DNA from: Flavobacterium succinicans LMG 10402
Lineage (GTDB): Bacteria; Bacteroidota; Bacteroidia; Flavobacteriales; Flavobacteriaceae
Reading direction: 5' to 3'
NCBI RefSeq assembly: GCF_000611675.1
Contig: NZ_JATV01000011.1
Coordinates: forward strand, 1 to 64,000
DNA: 64,000 nucleotides
Shown: positions 26,094 to 35,329 of the stretch, in pieces
Position numbering within the stretch: position 1 is the first letter of the stretch
How the letters are laid out: the number at the start of each line of letters is the position of its first letter
Position numbers and translations under genes: made by a program
The notes under the pieces: model-generated
The model's input: the letters and a program-made list of their open reading frames with translations, nothing else
Databases searched by the model: none
Told to the model about the DNA's origin: nothing

Positions 26094-26432
26094 TTACCTA
26101 ATGATCAGTTTTCGTGTTGCAGTGGCTTGATTCTCATTAATTTTAATGATGTAAACTCCAGGTGGTAGTGCTGAAACGTTGAGTTCTCTCGAACTTAATT
26201 GTGTTTGAAGCACTTTTTTTCCTAAAACATCAAAAATGGTGATTTCTTTTTCTAAATCTTCTTTGGTAGAAATGTATACTTTACCATTATTCACGGGATT
26301 AGGGTACAAGCTCAACCCTTCAATAGAAACGTTTTCTTGTGGCTTTGGCTGAGGTTTACTTTCTTGAGCCGAAAGGCCTAAGGAGAAAAACAGAACCAAT
26401 AAGAGTGTAATATAAAAGTAGTTTTTTACCAT
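26094..26432 (-). CDS. Small secreted protein with only a type IX sorting domain
   Basis: 112 residues. Signal peptide MVKNYFYITLLLVLFFSLGLSAQ, a short Pro/Lys/Gln-rich linker, then a C-terminal type A sorting domain: LYPNPVNNGKVYI, IFDVLGKKVLQ, SALPPGVYIIKI and RKLIIR. T9SS uses such domains to move cargo across the outer membrane, but here there is almost no cargo. It lies between terminators in the TonB-receptor set. It may be a remnant of a longer gene or a small surface adaptor. Confidence 0.85.
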   Translation of the reverse strand: MVKNYFYITLLLVLFFSLGLSAQESKPQPKPQENVSIEGLSLYPNPVNNGKVYISTKEDLEKEITIFDVLGKKVLQTQLSSRELNVSALPPGVYIIKINENQATATRKLIIR

Positions 26433-26484
26433 TAGCCTTAATTTTAATAGTAAAGATATGGAATTTGATTTGATATATTAAAAA

Positions 26485-26514
26485 AAAATGCCTTTCAATT
26501 TTGAAAGGCATTTT
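26485..26514 (-). terminator. Terminator after the surface lipoprotein gene
   Basis: 14-bp perfect arms (26485-26498, 26501-26514) with a 2-nt loop and A/T runs on both sides. Confidence 0.85.
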
Positions 26515-26541
26515 AATATTGTATTTTGTTTATTCTTGAAA

Positions 26542-27738
26542 TTATTTGATCAAGCTAACGCCATCAACAATTGCCCATGCACCAGCAGTTAAAGTAGCTC
26601 CTGTAGCTGTAGTACTTGTTGTGAAATTTGCTGTTGGGAAAGTAACTGTAAAAGTAGTTCCTACTCCAGCGTATTGAGAAGTGCCGTCGTTGATTTTTAC
26701 ATTCAACATTTTGATTTTTCCTATTTTTTCAACACCACCATTTACTTGGTTGTCATTAGTTGCTTTATCTTGAATTCTAACCGCTGTAGCAGTAAGAGTT
26801 GCGTTAGTAGTTGTGTAACCAGAAATCACCACATTGCTGTACTCTCCATTTCCATCTTTTTTGAATTGAATGGCGTCAAACTCATTAGCAGAAGATCCTC
26901 CTTCAGTTACCGTTCCAGGAGCTCTAGTTAAAGTGATGTTGCTAACTTTTGGTCCGAAAGCATTGTTTACTGCTTTTGCTTCAATTTCCATTCCGTAGTT
27001 ACCTGTTCCAACTTGGTAAGCATACCAGTTAGTGTTAGCTTCACCTCTCCAACCATCTTGCCAGTCAAAAGAATCATCAAAGTTACCGAAAGAAATTAAG
27101 TTTTTAGCACTAACCGTTCCTCCGTAAAATTCAAAACCATCATCAGCTCCTTTGTAAGCTACTAAGTTTTCTAGAACAGTTCCTGATCCTACAGAATAGA
27201 AAGAGAATCCGTTCATTTCACTTGTGTTGTCAGTTAATTTTTTTCCAGCGTATTCTACTCTAACATATTTTAATGAACCGCCATTATGTGCTGCATTTGT
27301 TCCTCCGTACGGTAAGTTGTTTCCGTCTTCAGAAGTAGCCGTTGTAACACCATTAGCACCAACGATTGGAGCATCACCAAACATAATAATTCCTCCCCAT
27401 GATCCTGGAGTTTTTGATGTCTCAGTAAATACGATAGGCAAAGCAGCGGTTCCGTTTAAGAATAATTTACCACCATTTTCTACTAATAGCGCATCAGGAG
27501 TTCCGTCTCCAACTGTTGCAGTGATTACTGATCCAGCCTCAATAGTTAACGATCCACCGTTTTTAACTTTAACAGTTCCTTGAATAGTATAGTTTCCTTT
27601 AGGGAACGATTTTGCAGTTGTAATATCTCCTGAAATAGTTCCAGTTGGAAGCGGTTGTGTTGAAATATCTTCATTGTCAGAAGAACAACTTCCTAAAAAT
27701 AAAGCTACAATCGATAGGCTTAATACTAATTTTTTCAT
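26542..27738 (-). CDS. Surface lipoprotein, parallel beta-helix-like
   Basis: 398 residues. Lipoprotein signal MKKLVLSLSIVALFLGSC with Cys at 18. Repeated short beta strands (GTVKVKNGGSLTIEAGS, then ALLVENGGKLFLNG, SWGGIIMFGDAP) look like a right-handed beta-helix. Later parts include ADDGFEFYGGTV and DDSFDWQDGWRGE. It follows the TonB receptor on the same strand, separated by its terminator, and precedes the T9SS-tagged gene. It is probably on the outer-membrane surface working with the receptor; ligand unknown. Confidence 0.75.
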   Translation of the reverse strand: MKKLVLSLSIVALFLGSCSSDNEDISTQPLPTGTISGDITTAKSFPKGNYTIQGTVKVKNGGSLTIEAGSVITATVGDGTPDALLVENGGKLFLNGTAALPIVFTETSKTPGSWGGIIMFGDAPIVGANGVTTATSEDGNNLPYGGTNAAHNGGSLKYVRVEYAGKKLTDNTSEMNGFSFYSVGSGTVLENLVAYKGADDGFEFYGGTVSAKNLISFGNFDDSFDWQDGWRGEANTNWYAYQVGTGNYGMEIEAKAVNNAFGPKVSNITLTRAPGTVTEGGSSANEFDAIQFKKDGNGEYSNVVISGYTTTNATLTATAVRIQDKATNDNQVNGGVEKIGKIKMLNVKINDGTSQYAGVGTTFTVTFPTANFTTSTTATGATLTAGAWAIVDGVSLIK

Positions 27739-27900
27739 TTTTCTTATTATTTGTTTGTTGTGATTATTTGTTACAAATGTATAGTGACAATTCGCTAAAG
27801 GTGTTAACTAAATATTATAATACTATTGCTAAAAGCTGAACATTAGGTAAATTTTATGTAAACAAATCGGTTGATAAACTTTTGAATATATTTCAAAAAA

Positions 27901-27924
27901 AAAGCTACCTCTGAGGGTAGCTTT
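27901..27924 (-). terminator. TonB-receptor terminator
   Basis: AAAGCTACC / GGTAGCTTT hairpin with an A-run to the left (T-run on the minus strand). Confidence 0.75.
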
Positions 27925-27928
27925 GATG

Positions 27929-30712
27929 TTAAAATGTATAAGAGAGGTTTAAAGAAAATCCTCTTCCGCGCTTGAAGGATTCCAATAAAAGAGAGTCTTC
28001 GTTAATGGCAAATTTATTGTTGTTACCTAGCTCCATTTTATATAATGGATTTAGTAAATTATCTACAGAAAACTTAGCATCGATATTTTTAGTTAGTTTA
28101 CTAGACCAGATGAAGTCTAATTTATGAAATGGTTTTTCATAAATGTTGTCCATCCCTGCAGAACCTACAGCAAATATTCTTGGCCCGTACACGCCATATA
28201 CCAATGATATGGAGTTTTTCATTACTTCGCTAAATTCGAAATCATATTTCAAATCGGAGTTAATTATCCATTCTGAAGCTCCTTGCAATTTTCTGCTTGG
28301 ATTGTTTTCAATAGATGTTGCACCGTACTCTACTTTTACATCTGTTTTAGATAAGGATGTGTTTAATCCGAATGAAAAATCAGCTAAAGCAGGTGAGATT
28401 CTATCCAATTGTAACAATAATTCAATCTCTGCTCCGAAAAGTGATGCTTCTTTTGAGTTTTTGTAGTTCATTTGTTGTCCACTTCCACCAGCACTTGCAA
28501 TGAATATTCTTTCAATTGGATTTTGAATTTGTTTGGCGAATAAACCAACAGCAATTAATTCATTATTTTTTGGAAACAATTCATATTTCAAATCGATGTT
28601 GAAGTTTTCGGTGTTTTTTAAGTTTGGATTACCTAAGATAGATTTACCATCTGGGCTAATGTATTGTATAGGTAATAATTCCATGGTTACTGGTCTAGTA
28701 ATGGTTTTAGAACCGTTAAAACGTAAATTACTAGTTTCTGTTACTTGGTATTTGGCATTTAATACTGGTAAAATATCTAAATTTTGATCATCTATTTTTT
28801 TGTACGGTCCGTTTATGATTTGACCAATGCTTCTGTAGCTTACGATTCTGTCTGAATTCTCAACTCTTACACCAGCATTTACTTCTAATTTTTCGCCAAA
28901 GTTGTGCAAGTAATTGATGTATCCTGCGTTAACAATTTGATTTAATTTTACTTTATAATCTGCATTTGATTCCTCGCGTACAGCAAGAATACCATTGTTG
29001 ATGTCGTCAACAATAAATGAATTGATTGTGTTGATAGGCGCGGTGTAATTTTTGTTCACTGAACGAAGTCCTGAAAATATTCTGTAGGTAGATTTTAAAT
29101 CATTTTCAAAAACATTGTATCCTACAGTTAAACGGTTGGATTTACCGTTTTCTTTTTCATTAAATTTAAGATTGTATTCTAATAAACCTGAAAAATAATA
29201 ATTTCCTTTAATGTCTAAGTATTGTCTGTTCAAATGATTTCCACCGTAAGAAACATTGATTTCAGTAGGAGATACTTTTTCTCCAATGATGAACTTACGA
29301 TCTGGTTGTTCGTATGATGTTTTAACGAAAGAACCACCAAATTTCAAGGTATGTTTTTCATCTGAAGTCAGTTTTACATTTCCGAACAATTGCGAGTTGA
29401 TATAGTCAGACTGATCAAATTGATTGGTACGAATTAAAATATTTGGATTACTTGATTGGTTGTTAGTATACCCTAATTGATCTTGAATTTCACTATCGGT
29501 TGATCTTAAATAAAATGAATTTAAGCCGATGTCAAAACGATTAGTTTTGTAGTTGATCGCTGCCAATGCAGAAGCATTAGTTTGGTAGCTGTAACTCTCT
29601 TTTTGTAAATTGTTATCATAATCTCCAGCACCCAAAATGAAGGTACGGTCAACTCCTTTACGGATTACATATTTATTATCTCCGTTTAATGAAAGAGTAT
29701 AATTGATTTTGTTTCCGTTTTCTAAATTGAATTTTTCAGCATGAATAAAGCCAACACTTGTGTTCAGAGGGCTTGATGTTTTATCAACATTCCAAGTGTT
29801 ATTCTCATACGCATTATTATATTCGTCTGGAGTCATGATTTTGGTAGATGGCACTTTTCCAAAAACACCACTCAATTGACGATCTTTACCGTTTAATCCA
29901 AAAAATCCTTGTGTATTATTAGCATCGCTGTGGATTAAAAAATCAGCCGCGTTATTGTTGGTAGTATAGCCAACACCTACAGAAAGTTTAGTGATGCTTT
30001 TAGCTTGAACAGTTTCAATATTTACTGTTGCTCCAGCAAAATCTCCAGAAATGTTTGGATTGAATGTTTTGTAAACATTTAAAACACCAACAATGTCAGT
30101 TGGAAATATATCCAATGGGATGATTTTTGTAAATGGACTATTGGATGGAGCTTGTAATTCATTAATCAATAAATTATTGTAACGATCTTCTAAACCTCTT
30201 ACGAAAAGTCCTCTTGACTCTACTTTAGTGATACCGGTAATTTTAGTTAAACCTTCTTCGACATCACTTACTCCTTTACGAGCCATTTCTTGCGCTCCAA
30301 TACTTTGTTTAAAAACTACAGCATTTTTTTGGTCCAACAAGATAGCGGTCTCTTTTTCTCGGCTTGGAGCTGTTGCTTTGATGACTACGTCTTCAAGTTT
30401 GTAGCTACCGGATCCAATGGCTTTGTTCAAAGTAACTGTTGCGCCTTCTTTTACATTTACAGGTACTTCAACGGTTTCATAACCTACAAAACTAAATTGA
30501 ACTACATAGTTTCCTGGTGAAACGCTAATACTATATTTACCATCAATATCAGTGTTAACCCCAATTTTTGTTCCTTTTAAAGTTACATTCGCAAATGGCA
30601 ATGGTTGGTTATTCGAGTCTTTGTCTGATAAGATTCCAGTAATGGTTCCTTTGTTTTGTGAAAATCCAAATACACTTATACAAAGGGTTAGGATCAAAAG
30701 TTTTAATTTCAT
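27929..30712 (-). CDS. TonB-dependent outer-membrane receptor
   Basis: About 927 residues from the start at 30712 (MKLKLLILTLCISVFGFSQ signal peptide). A carboxypeptidase-D regulatory-like domain (about 20-105: GTITGILSDKDSN, FANVTLKGTKIGVNTDIDG, FVGYET) is followed by the plug (ARKGVSDVEEGL, SRGLFVRGLEDRYNNLLIN) and a long 22-strand-type barrel ending in an aromatic-terminated strand (NLSYTF). Imports a ligand using TonB energy. It is divergent from phoB; with the downstream lipoprotein this suggests uptake of a phosphorylated compound, an inference from position only. Confidence 0.92.
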   Translation of the reverse strand: MKLKLLILTLCISVFGFSQNKGTITGILSDKDSNNQPLPFANVTLKGTKIGVNTDIDGKYSISVSPGNYVVQFSFVGYETVEVPVNVKEGATVTLNKAIGSGSYKLEDVVIKATAPSREKETAILLDQKNAVVFKQSIGAQEMARKGVSDVEEGLTKITGITKVESRGLFVRGLEDRYNNLLINELQAPSNSPFTKIIPLDIFPTDIVGVLNVYKTFNPNISGDFAGATVNIETVQAKSITKLSVGVGYTTNNNAADFLIHSDANNTQGFFGLNGKDRQLSGVFGKVPSTKIMTPDEYNNAYENNTWNVDKTSSPLNTSVGFIHAEKFNLENGNKINYTLSLNGDNKYVIRKGVDRTFILGAGDYDNNLQKESYSYQTNASALAAINYKTNRFDIGLNSFYLRSTDSEIQDQLGYTNNQSSNPNILIRTNQFDQSDYINSQLFGNVKLTSDEKHTLKFGGSFVKTSYEQPDRKFIIGEKVSPTEINVSYGGNHLNRQYLDIKGNYYFSGLLEYNLKFNEKENGKSNRLTVGYNVFENDLKSTYRIFSGLRSVNKNYTAPINTINSFIVDDINNGILAVREESNADYKVKLNQIVNAGYINYLHNFGEKLEVNAGVRVENSDRIVSYRSIGQIINGPYKKIDDQNLDILPVLNAKYQVTETSNLRFNGSKTITRPVTMELLPIQYISPDGKSILGNPNLKNTENFNIDLKYELFPKNNELIAVGLFAKQIQNPIERIFIASAGGSGQQMNYKNSKEASLFGAEIELLLQLDRISPALADFSFGLNTSLSKTDVKVEYGATSIENNPSRKLQGASEWIINSDLKYDFEFSEVMKNSISLVYGVYGPRIFAVGSAGMDNIYEKPFHKLDFIWSSKLTKNIDAKFSVDNLLNPLYKMELGNNNKFAINEDSLLLESFKRGRGFSLNLSYTF

Positions 30713-30954
30713 TGTGTTGTCTTTGTTTGTTGGGGGCAAAAATAGCGTGCTAGTGGTAAAGCCGATGTTACTTGAATATTAACATTGTGTTTTATTACCA
30801 TTACATAAATGTTAACAGGTTAAATTAAAGTTAAGTAGTCTGAATGCGCTTTTTTATATGATTTCTTTATGGCTACATTTACGATGGTTTTTGTGAAATT
30901 TTAGTTATAAAAGCCTAAATTTGAATTATTGTAATAGATTTTGCACCATTTTTT
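30713..30954. promoter_or_regulatory. Divergent promoter region of the TonB receptor and phoB
   Basis: About 240 nt with no gene. AATAGATTTTG at about 30935 resembles a -7 box before phoB. A shared control site for both directions is plausible but no operator repeat was defined. Confidence 0.4.
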
Positions 30955-31638
30955 ATGAAAAAAAGAAGCACTAAAATTTTATTAGTTGATGATGAGCCAG
31001 ATATTCTGGAAATTGTTGGCTACAATTTGGCTCAAGAAGGTTATCAAATCGTGACCGCAAGCAATGGAAAAGAAGCTGTTTTGAAAGCTAAAAAAGAAAT
31101 TCCAGATCTTATTATTATGGATGTGATGATGCCAGAAATGGACGGAATGGAAGCTTGTGAAAACATTCGAAAAATACCGGAATTGAGTCATGTGATCATT
31201 ACATTTTTGACCGCAAGAAGCGAAGATTATTCGCAAGTTGCAGGTTTTGATGCAGGTGCCGATGATTATATTACTAAACCCATTAAACCAAAATTATTGG
31301 TTAGTAAAGTCAAAGCCTTATTGCGAAGAGTAAAGGAAGAGACTCAAAATAGCGAAACGTTGAATGTAGGAGGGATAGAGATTAATCGCGAAGAATACAA
31401 AATCATCAAAGACAATGTCGAAATTGCTTTACCAAGAAAAGAGTTTGAATTGTTTTATTTATTGGCTTCAAAACCGGGTAAAGTATTCAAAAGGGACGAA
31501 ATTTTGGATAAAGTTTGGGGCAATGAAGTTGTAGTGGGTGGACGTACCATCGATGTACACATTCGAAAATTAAGAGAAAAAATTGGTGAGGATTTATTCA
31601 AAACCATTAAAGGAGTGGGCTATAAATTTGAAGTGTAG
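30955..31638 (+). CDS. phoB: PhoB-like response regulator
   Basis: 227 residues. Receiver domain with LLVDDEPDI (acidic pair), IIMDVMMPEMDG (phosphoacceptor Asp at about residue 54), T/S in FLTARSED and Lys in YITKPIKP. Then an OmpR-type winged helix (LPRKEFELFYLLASKPGKVFKRDEI, GRTIDVHIRKLREKIG). The neighbouring kinase and the pst genes point to phosphate response; by sequence alone it could be another OmpR-family regulator. A hairpin separates it from the kinase gene. Confidence 0.88.
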   Translation: MKKRSTKILLVDDEPDILEIVGYNLAQEGYQIVTASNGKEAVLKAKKEIPDLIIMDVMMPEMDGMEACENIRKIPELSHVIITFLTARSEDYSQVAGFDAGADDYITKPIKPKLLVSKVKALLRRVKEETQNSETLNVGGIEINREEYKIIKDNVEIALPRKEFELFYLLASKPGKVFKRDEILDKVWGNEVVVGGRTIDVHIRKLREKIGEDLFKTIKGVGYKFEV

Positions 31639-31680
31639 TATTGTATACAAAACTTCATTTGTACCTTTTTATATTCTTGT

Positions 31681-31736
31681 AAAATCACAAATAATAACTT
31701 GCTATTAGGTTGTTATTTGTGATTTTTGTGTTACAA
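31681..31736 (+). terminator. Hairpin between the response regulator and kinase genes
   Basis: AAAATCACAAATAA (31681-31694) and TTATTTGTGATTTTT (31722-31736) pair, ending in Ts. Could lower read-through into the kinase gene. Confidence 0.6.
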
Positions 31737-31804
31737 ATAGAAGTTTAACTTCGTATCAATTCGTTTTTATAATATTTAATTTTTTTGCTTTGGAACTAAA
31801 TAAC

Positions 31805-32887
31805 ATGGTTAAAATCAATTTTAAGAAAACCTACAAATTCGCGATCAAATCGGCACTATACATCAGTTTATTTGTAGCATTGGCATCCATTATTCTGCTT
31901 CAAGCTTTTTTCAAGCCCGAGTCTACCTTGATTTTTTCTTATGCCATTATTGCTTTCATAGGAACCTATGCGTTTGCATTTTTGGTTATTCAATATCGAG
32001 TGGAGCGCTTTATTTACCGAAGAGTAAAAAAAATATACGATGATGTGGCCTTGCTTGAATCCAGTTCTTTTGTCAATCAACCCATTACTACTGATATGGA
32101 AACGCTGACCCGTGAGGTTAAAAAATTCGCATCAGATAAGAAGTTAGAGATTGAAATGCTTCAAGTGCGCGAAGTCTATCGTCGTGAGTTTTTAGGAAAT
32201 GTATCACATGAATTGAAAACCCCTTTGTTTACCGTTCAAGGCTATTTGTCGACCTTGTTGGATGGTGCTATTGATGATAAATCGGTTCGAAAAAAATACA
32301 TCAAACGAGCCGAAAAAGGAGTGGAACGCTTGATTTATATAGTAGAAGATTTGGACATGATCACCAAATTAGAATCGGGTGATTTGAATCTTGAGTTCAC
32401 TAATTTTGATATTGTAGAGATCATACAGAATGTTTTTGATTTATTGGAAATGAAAGCCGACAAAAAGAAAATCAAACTGTCTTTCGAGCACCATAATATT
32501 CAACCCGTCTTTGTGTATGGAGATAAAGATAGAATTCAGCAAATCGTTGAAAACCTTCTGGTAAATTCCATAAAATATGGAAAAAATGGTGGAGCAACTG
32601 AAGTCGCTATAGTGAACTTAACCAGTAAAAAAATACTAATCCGCGTTACGGATAATGGTGAAGGAATAGAAAAACATAATATCCCGAGATTATTTGAACG
32701 TTTCTATCGTGTTAACAAAAGCGGGTCTAGGTCTGAAGGCGGATCAGGTTTGGGATTATCTATTGTAAAACACATTGTTGAAGCCCATAAAGAAAAAATT
32801 TATGTGGAAAGTGAGTATGGCATCGGTTCAGAATTTTCATTTACATTAGAGAAAGCTAAACCTATAATCAAAACCGACACTGTTTAA
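31805..32887 (+). CDS. phoR: PhoR-like sensor histidine kinase
   Basis: 360 residues from ATG 31805; an upstream TTG at 31790 is less likely. Two N-terminal membrane helices (about 14-34 and 40-58), a short linker without a clear PAS domain, then the phosphoacceptor H-box (FLGNVSHELKTPLFTVQGYL, His at about residue 137) and the ATPase boxes N (ENLLVNSIKYGK), G1 (VTDNGEGI), F (LFERFYRV) and G2 (GSGLGLSIVKH). It autophosphorylates and controls the adjacent regulator. Pairing with pst genes supports a PhoR role. Confidence 0.87.
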   Translation: MVKINFKKTYKFAIKSALYISLFVALASIILLQAFFKPESTLIFSYAIIAFIGTYAFAFLVIQYRVERFIYRRVKKIYDDVALLESSSFVNQPITTDMETLTREVKKFASDKKLEIEMLQVREVYRREFLGNVSHELKTPLFTVQGYLSTLLDGAIDDKSVRKKYIKRAEKGVERLIYIVEDLDMITKLESGDLNLEFTNFDIVEIIQNVFDLLEMKADKKKIKLSFEHHNIQPVFVYGDKDRIQQIVENLLVNSIKYGKNGGATEVAIVNLTSKKILIRVTDNGEGIEKHNIPRLFERFYRVNKSGSRSEGGSGLGLSIVKHIVEAHKEKIYVESEYGIGSEFSFTLEKAKPIIKTDTV

Positions 32888-33107
32888 CCCAGAATCCGCA
32901 TTAGACTTCGTAGCGAAACTGAATTATTCAATAAAAGCAGGAGCTCACGGACTATTTTTGAAGAAGGAAACAACGTTCAGCGAATACCTATATAAATATA
33001 AACCAATGAGCTAATACTTTTGTATTTTGAATTTAAAAATGGGAGTAAGTTCTTGGTTTTGAAGAAGAATTTAGTTGTAGTAGATTTCTAATGCGGAATC
33101 TGGGTTT
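32886..33107. repeat. Inverted-repeat-bounded insertion-like segment
   Basis: AACCCAGAATCCGCATTAG (32886-32904) and its reverse complement at 33088-33107 (one mismatch) bound about 220 nt between phoR and pstS. The inner plus-strand frame from 32888 reads about 43 codons and ends in YLYKYKPMS and stop, with no start codon: a fragment of some gene. The right end resembles 38231-38255. Looks like a mobile-element remnant. Confidence 0.6.
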
Positions 33108-33252
33108 AAGGAATTGTTGGGTATGATTATATCGTCAGTTCTGATGTTTGACAAATGCTTACTTTGTTTTTTTAGCAAACAGCATAATTTTGAGTTAACA
33201 TGGAATGTTTAATTTTCCATTATTTTTGTAAAAATTAAATTGATTATTTTAC

Positions 33253-34086
33253 ATGTATAAAATAAGTTTCAAGGTCGTTATCCTTCTAGTTGTTGTGGCA
33301 TTCGGTGCTTTTTCCTTTTCTATTCCTAAGCGAATAACTGTAAAAGGATCGGATACGATGGTGATTTTATCTCAAAAATGGGCCGAAGTGTTCATGAAGA
33401 AAAACCCAGGCATTAGCATTCAAGTGACTGGCGGAGGTTCGGGTGTTGGGATTGCGGCATTGATTAATGGTTCAACGGTGATTGCCAATTCGAGTCGTCC
33501 GATTGATCAGCAAGAGTTAGAAAAACTAAAAAGCAAATACAACCAAAACGGTATTCAAATTGCTTGTGCCAAAGATGGCTTGTCGGTATATTTAAATAAT
33601 GCAAATCCTGTCAGCGAATTGAGCATTCCACAATTGGCCGATATTTTTTCGGGTCAAATCACGAATTGGAAACAAGTAGGTGGCCCTGACGCGAGGATTC
33701 AATTGTATGGAAGAGAAAGTAGTTCGGGAACCTTCGAGTTTTTTAAAGACCATGTGGTAAAAACAGATTTTGCTCGTAATTGCCAAACCTTGCCGGGAAC
33801 GGCAGCTATTGTCAATGCAATAAAAAGAGATAAATTTGGGATTGGCTACGGAGGTGCTGCCTATGCGGAAGGCGTTAAAGATTGTAAAGTTAAGAAAGAT
33901 GCAAAGAGTAAAGGTGTGTTGCCTTCTGCTGCTACGATAAAGAATAGAACTTATCCCATTTCAAGATATCTTTTTATGTATTTGCGAGAAAAACCCACGG
34001 GCGATACGAAAAAATTTATTGATTGGATCTTGAGTGCCGAAGGACAAAATGTAATTGTCGAAGTAGGTTATTATCCTTTGAAATAA
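33253..34086 (+). CDS. pstS: Phosphate-binding protein PstS
   Basis: 277 residues. Signal peptide MYKISFKVVILLVVVAFGAFSF, then a type II solute-binding protein: KGSDTM (phosphate-loop-like) at about 32-37, TGGGSGVGIAAL, ANSSRPID, YGRESSSGTFEFF (about 157-169) and PISRYLFMYL. It binds phosphate in the periplasm and hands it to PstCA. First gene of the pst set; a hairpin before pstC fits higher expression of PstS. Confidence 0.94.
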   Translation: MYKISFKVVILLVVVAFGAFSFSIPKRITVKGSDTMVILSQKWAEVFMKKNPGISIQVTGGGSGVGIAALINGSTVIANSSRPIDQQELEKLKSKYNQNGIQIACAKDGLSVYLNNANPVSELSIPQLADIFSGQITNWKQVGGPDARIQLYGRESSSGTFEFFKDHVVKTDFARNCQTLPGTAAIVNAIKRDKFGIGYGGAAYAEGVKDCKVKKDAKSKGVLPSAATIKNRTYPISRYLFMYLREKPTGDTKKFIDWILSAEGQNVIVEVGYYPLK

Positions 34087-34099
34087 ACGCAATCTAAAT

Positions 34100-34130
34100 A
34101 TCCTTCTGTATCTTTATAGAAGGATTTTTT
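34100..34130 (+). terminator. Terminator/attenuator between pstS and pstC
   Basis: ATCCTTCT (34100-34107) and AGAAGGAT (34118-34125) with a T-run, 14 nt after pstS and 20 nt before pstC. Confidence 0.75.
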
Positions 34131-34150
34131 ATCACTACTAAATCAAGAGT

Positions 34151-35326
34151 ATGAAGGCATCCCGTGTTGAGCAAGCGACTTTTACTAAAGACAGCCTGAA
34201 AAAGCAATTTCGATGGTCTGAATTTTTAGCAGAAAAAATCATTTCCAGTGTTGCGTTTTTATCCATCGCAATTATTTTCTTGATTTTTGTTTTTGTGTTC
34301 AAAGAGTCGCTACCTCTTTTTAGTTCGTCTAGAGACCGCGCTCAAACCGAAACCTCCCAGCAGTCAGCAAATCCGTCTCAAACCGAAGCAATGGTTAAAC
34401 CTGTTTTGATACCCGATACTTACGGTGACCCGATTGAAGATTTGGCTCCCGCAGCGGATGAAGCGGAAATTTTACAGCCAGATACTTACGGCGAACCTAT
34501 AGAAGACCTTATTGAAAGTGCTCCCATTTCCGAAAAAAGTGCCCAACCCAATCAAGAAGGCGCGGATAAAACTTGGAGTACTTTTGCCTCCTCAGAATGG
34601 GTGCCTGTTTCGCATAATCCCCGTTTTGGGTTGCTTTCTTTGTTGGTAGGTACGCTCAAAGTAACGCTTATAGCAATGTTAATTGCTGGTCCCTTGGCGA
34701 TATTGGCGGCGGTTTATACTTCCTGTTTTGCTTCAAATCGGCATAAAGAAATCATCAAGCCTGTAATCGAAATGTTGGCCGCCTTTCCATCGGTGGTGAT
34801 TGGTTTTTTTGCCATGATGGTGTTAGCGTCTTTTTTTCAAGATATTTTCGGCTACGATTCGCGACTTAATGCTTTTATTGGAGGAGTTGCCATGGCTTTG
34901 GCTGCGCTTCCTATTGTTTATACCATTTCTGAAGATGCATTGTCGTCGGTTCCCAAAACGTTTACTGAGGCCAGTTTGGCATTAGGGGCGAGTAAGGCAC
35001 AAACGGCTTTTTTGGTGGTTTTACCGGCGGCAACACCTGGAATTTTTGCGGCTTTGTTATTAGGCATTGGTCGAGTTTTTGGCGAAACGATGATTGCCTT
35101 GATGGCAACTGGAAATGCTGCTTTATTATCGGTGAATCCTTTTGAGAGTGTGCGTACTTTTGCAGCTACTATTGGATCTGAAATGGCCGAAACGGTGTTT
35201 GGTGAAACCCATTACAGCGTTTTGTTTTTTATAGGTGCCTTACTGTTTGTGTTTTCTTTTGTACTGAATGCTATTGCAGAGTTTTATGTGAAAGGAAAAT
35301 TGATCAAAAAATTTCAAGGAAAATAA
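34151..35326 (+). CDS. pstC: Phosphate ABC transporter permease PstC with a repeat-bearing loop
   Basis: 391 residues. First membrane helix at about 32-54, then an unusual acidic Pro-rich segment with two copies of PDTYG(D/E)PIEDL (88-98, 110-120), then the permease domain from about residue 160 (helices, the EAA-like loop EASLALGASKAQTAFLVVLP at about 275-294). Forms the channel with PstA. It is longer than the usual PstC because of the loop between helix 1 and the core, which by topology should face the periplasm and PstS. Confidence 0.93.
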   Translation: MKASRVEQATFTKDSLKKQFRWSEFLAEKIISSVAFLSIAIIFLIFVFVFKESLPLFSSSRDRAQTETSQQSANPSQTEAMVKPVLIPDTYGDPIEDLAPAADEAEILQPDTYGEPIEDLIESAPISEKSAQPNQEGADKTWSTFASSEWVPVSHNPRFGLLSLLVGTLKVTLIAMLIAGPLAILAAVYTSCFASNRHKEIIKPVIEMLAAFPSVVIGFFAMMVLASFFQDIFGYDSRLNAFIGGVAMALAALPIVYTISEDALSSVPKTFTEASLALGASKAQTAFLVVLPAATPGIFAALLLGIGRVFGETMIALMATGNAALLSVNPFESVRTFAATIGSEMAETVFGETHYSVLFFIGALLFVFSFVLNAIAEFYVKGKLIKKFQGK

Positions 35327-35329
35327 AAT

